A program made the position numbers and the translations under genes. Below, piece by piece: positions 60,354-60,477 of a stretch of DNA of 60,477 bases (its first letter is position 1; every line of letters starts with the position of its first letter). Source of the stretch: DAOQAU01 sp035354275 (GTDB lineage Bacteria > Cyanobacteriota > Vampirovibrionia > Gastranaerophilales > Gastranaerophilaceae); contig DAOQAU010000005.1 in assembly GCA_035354275.1 (NCBI GenBank), positions 1 through 60,477 on the forward strand, written 5' to 3'. A model generated the notes under the pieces. That model was not told where the DNA came from, did not search any database, and was given only the letters and a program-made list of their open reading frames with translations.

Positions 60354-60477
60354 CATTTAAAAAACCCGCGCAGAACATTGTTGAATTTATTTTTATAATG
60401 CCTGTTTTAGTTATTTTTACGCTTGCTATATTTGAACTTGCACTATATTGGCAGGATGTGAACGCGGTTTATTCTCT
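60332..60477 (+). CDS. TadE-like pilus protein, 3'-truncated by the window edge
   Basis: 48 codons visible from ATG at 60332. A short basic leader is followed by AQNIVEFIFIMPVLVIFTLAIFE, i.e. the TadE/TadG motif (Glu at +5 of the hydrophobic segment after a polar leader) and a membrane helix. TadE proteins are pseudopilins of the Tad pilus. More tad genes would be expected downstream of the window. Confidence 0.8.
   Translation, partial: MQIFKRLAFKKPAQNIVEFIFIMPVLVIFTLAIFELALYWQDVNAVYS

Overview
The window is about 60 kb of AT-rich chromosomal DNA from a diderm, flagellated, probably anaerobic bacterium. The best lineage guess is Gastranaerophilales/Vampirovibrionia (Melainabacteria, the non-photosynthetic sister group of Cyanobacteria). 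Reasons: complete P- and L-ring flagellar genes, small lineage-type proteins with an N-terminal PSFG/VSFG motif, heptanucleotide microrepeats like the cyanobacterial STRR repeats, and a ThrRS without a TGS domain. This placement is inference. One scaffold gap (100 N) sits at 1833-1932, and both edge genes (purM, a TadE-like gene) are cut.

Layout. 1-2.6 kb: purine genes purM-purN-purD. 2.6-11.2 kb (minus): a lipoprotein, a large TPR protein, and a c-di-GMP-type cellulose-like secretion operon (TPR/beta-barrel porin, GH8 hydrolase, BcsA-like synthase with PilZ) without a visible bcsB. 11.3-14 kb: engB and small lineage-specific genes. 14.3-22.7 kb: flagellar rod/ring/hook-junction operon (muramidase, flgF/G-type rod proteins, flgA, flgH, flgI, flgJ N-domain, FlgM candidate, flgN, flgK, flgL). 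22.8-28.2 kb: HEAT protein, queC, DUF366-like, SPOR, TPR, SpoIID and HU. 28.3-41.2 kb: housekeeping (tRNA-Gly, dnaB, pheA, a phosphohexomutase, thrS, rpsF-ssb-rpsR, dapF, tRNA-Ser) mixed with unknown genes.

41.3-47.2 kb is the most interesting part. An arsR/arsM pair lies divergent to a nine-gene block: TM0996-type thioredoxin, ArsF-like thioredoxin-fold protein, ArsG-like permease, a free-standing HdrA N-domain, a 2[4Fe-4S] ferredoxin, a DGC-domain protein fused to a GcvH-like lipoyl domain, two more DGC proteins and a single-domain lipoate ligase. Two near-identical palindromes (42127-42160 and 42505-42530) look like ArsR operators. Together they suggest an arsenic-responsive pathway using a dedicated lipoyl-carrier protein, distantly reminiscent of the sHdr-LbpA sulfur-oxidation system, but with DGC proteins and no glycine-cleavage genes nearby.

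47.5-50 kb: alpha/beta hydrolase and acyl-CoA synthetase. 50.2-55 kb: a cluster of unknown proteins built from an N-terminal helix (MGMAASQAR motif) and a C-terminal coiled coil, including a tandem duplication. 55.2-58.5 kb: tig-clpP-clpX. 58.5-60.5 kb: a long repeat-rich gap, a small lipoprotein, a BlaI-type regulator and the start of a TadE-like pilin gene.

Non-coding structure is unusually rich: heptanucleotide tandem microrepeats at nine places (two of them in frame inside genes), short 'cattgcgag...gaagcaatct' palindromes at five places, two copies of a long composite element, a 170-bp inverted-repeat element inside the arsenic-linked operon, two copies of a structured leader-like element, and tRNA-tail elements behind both tRNA genes.
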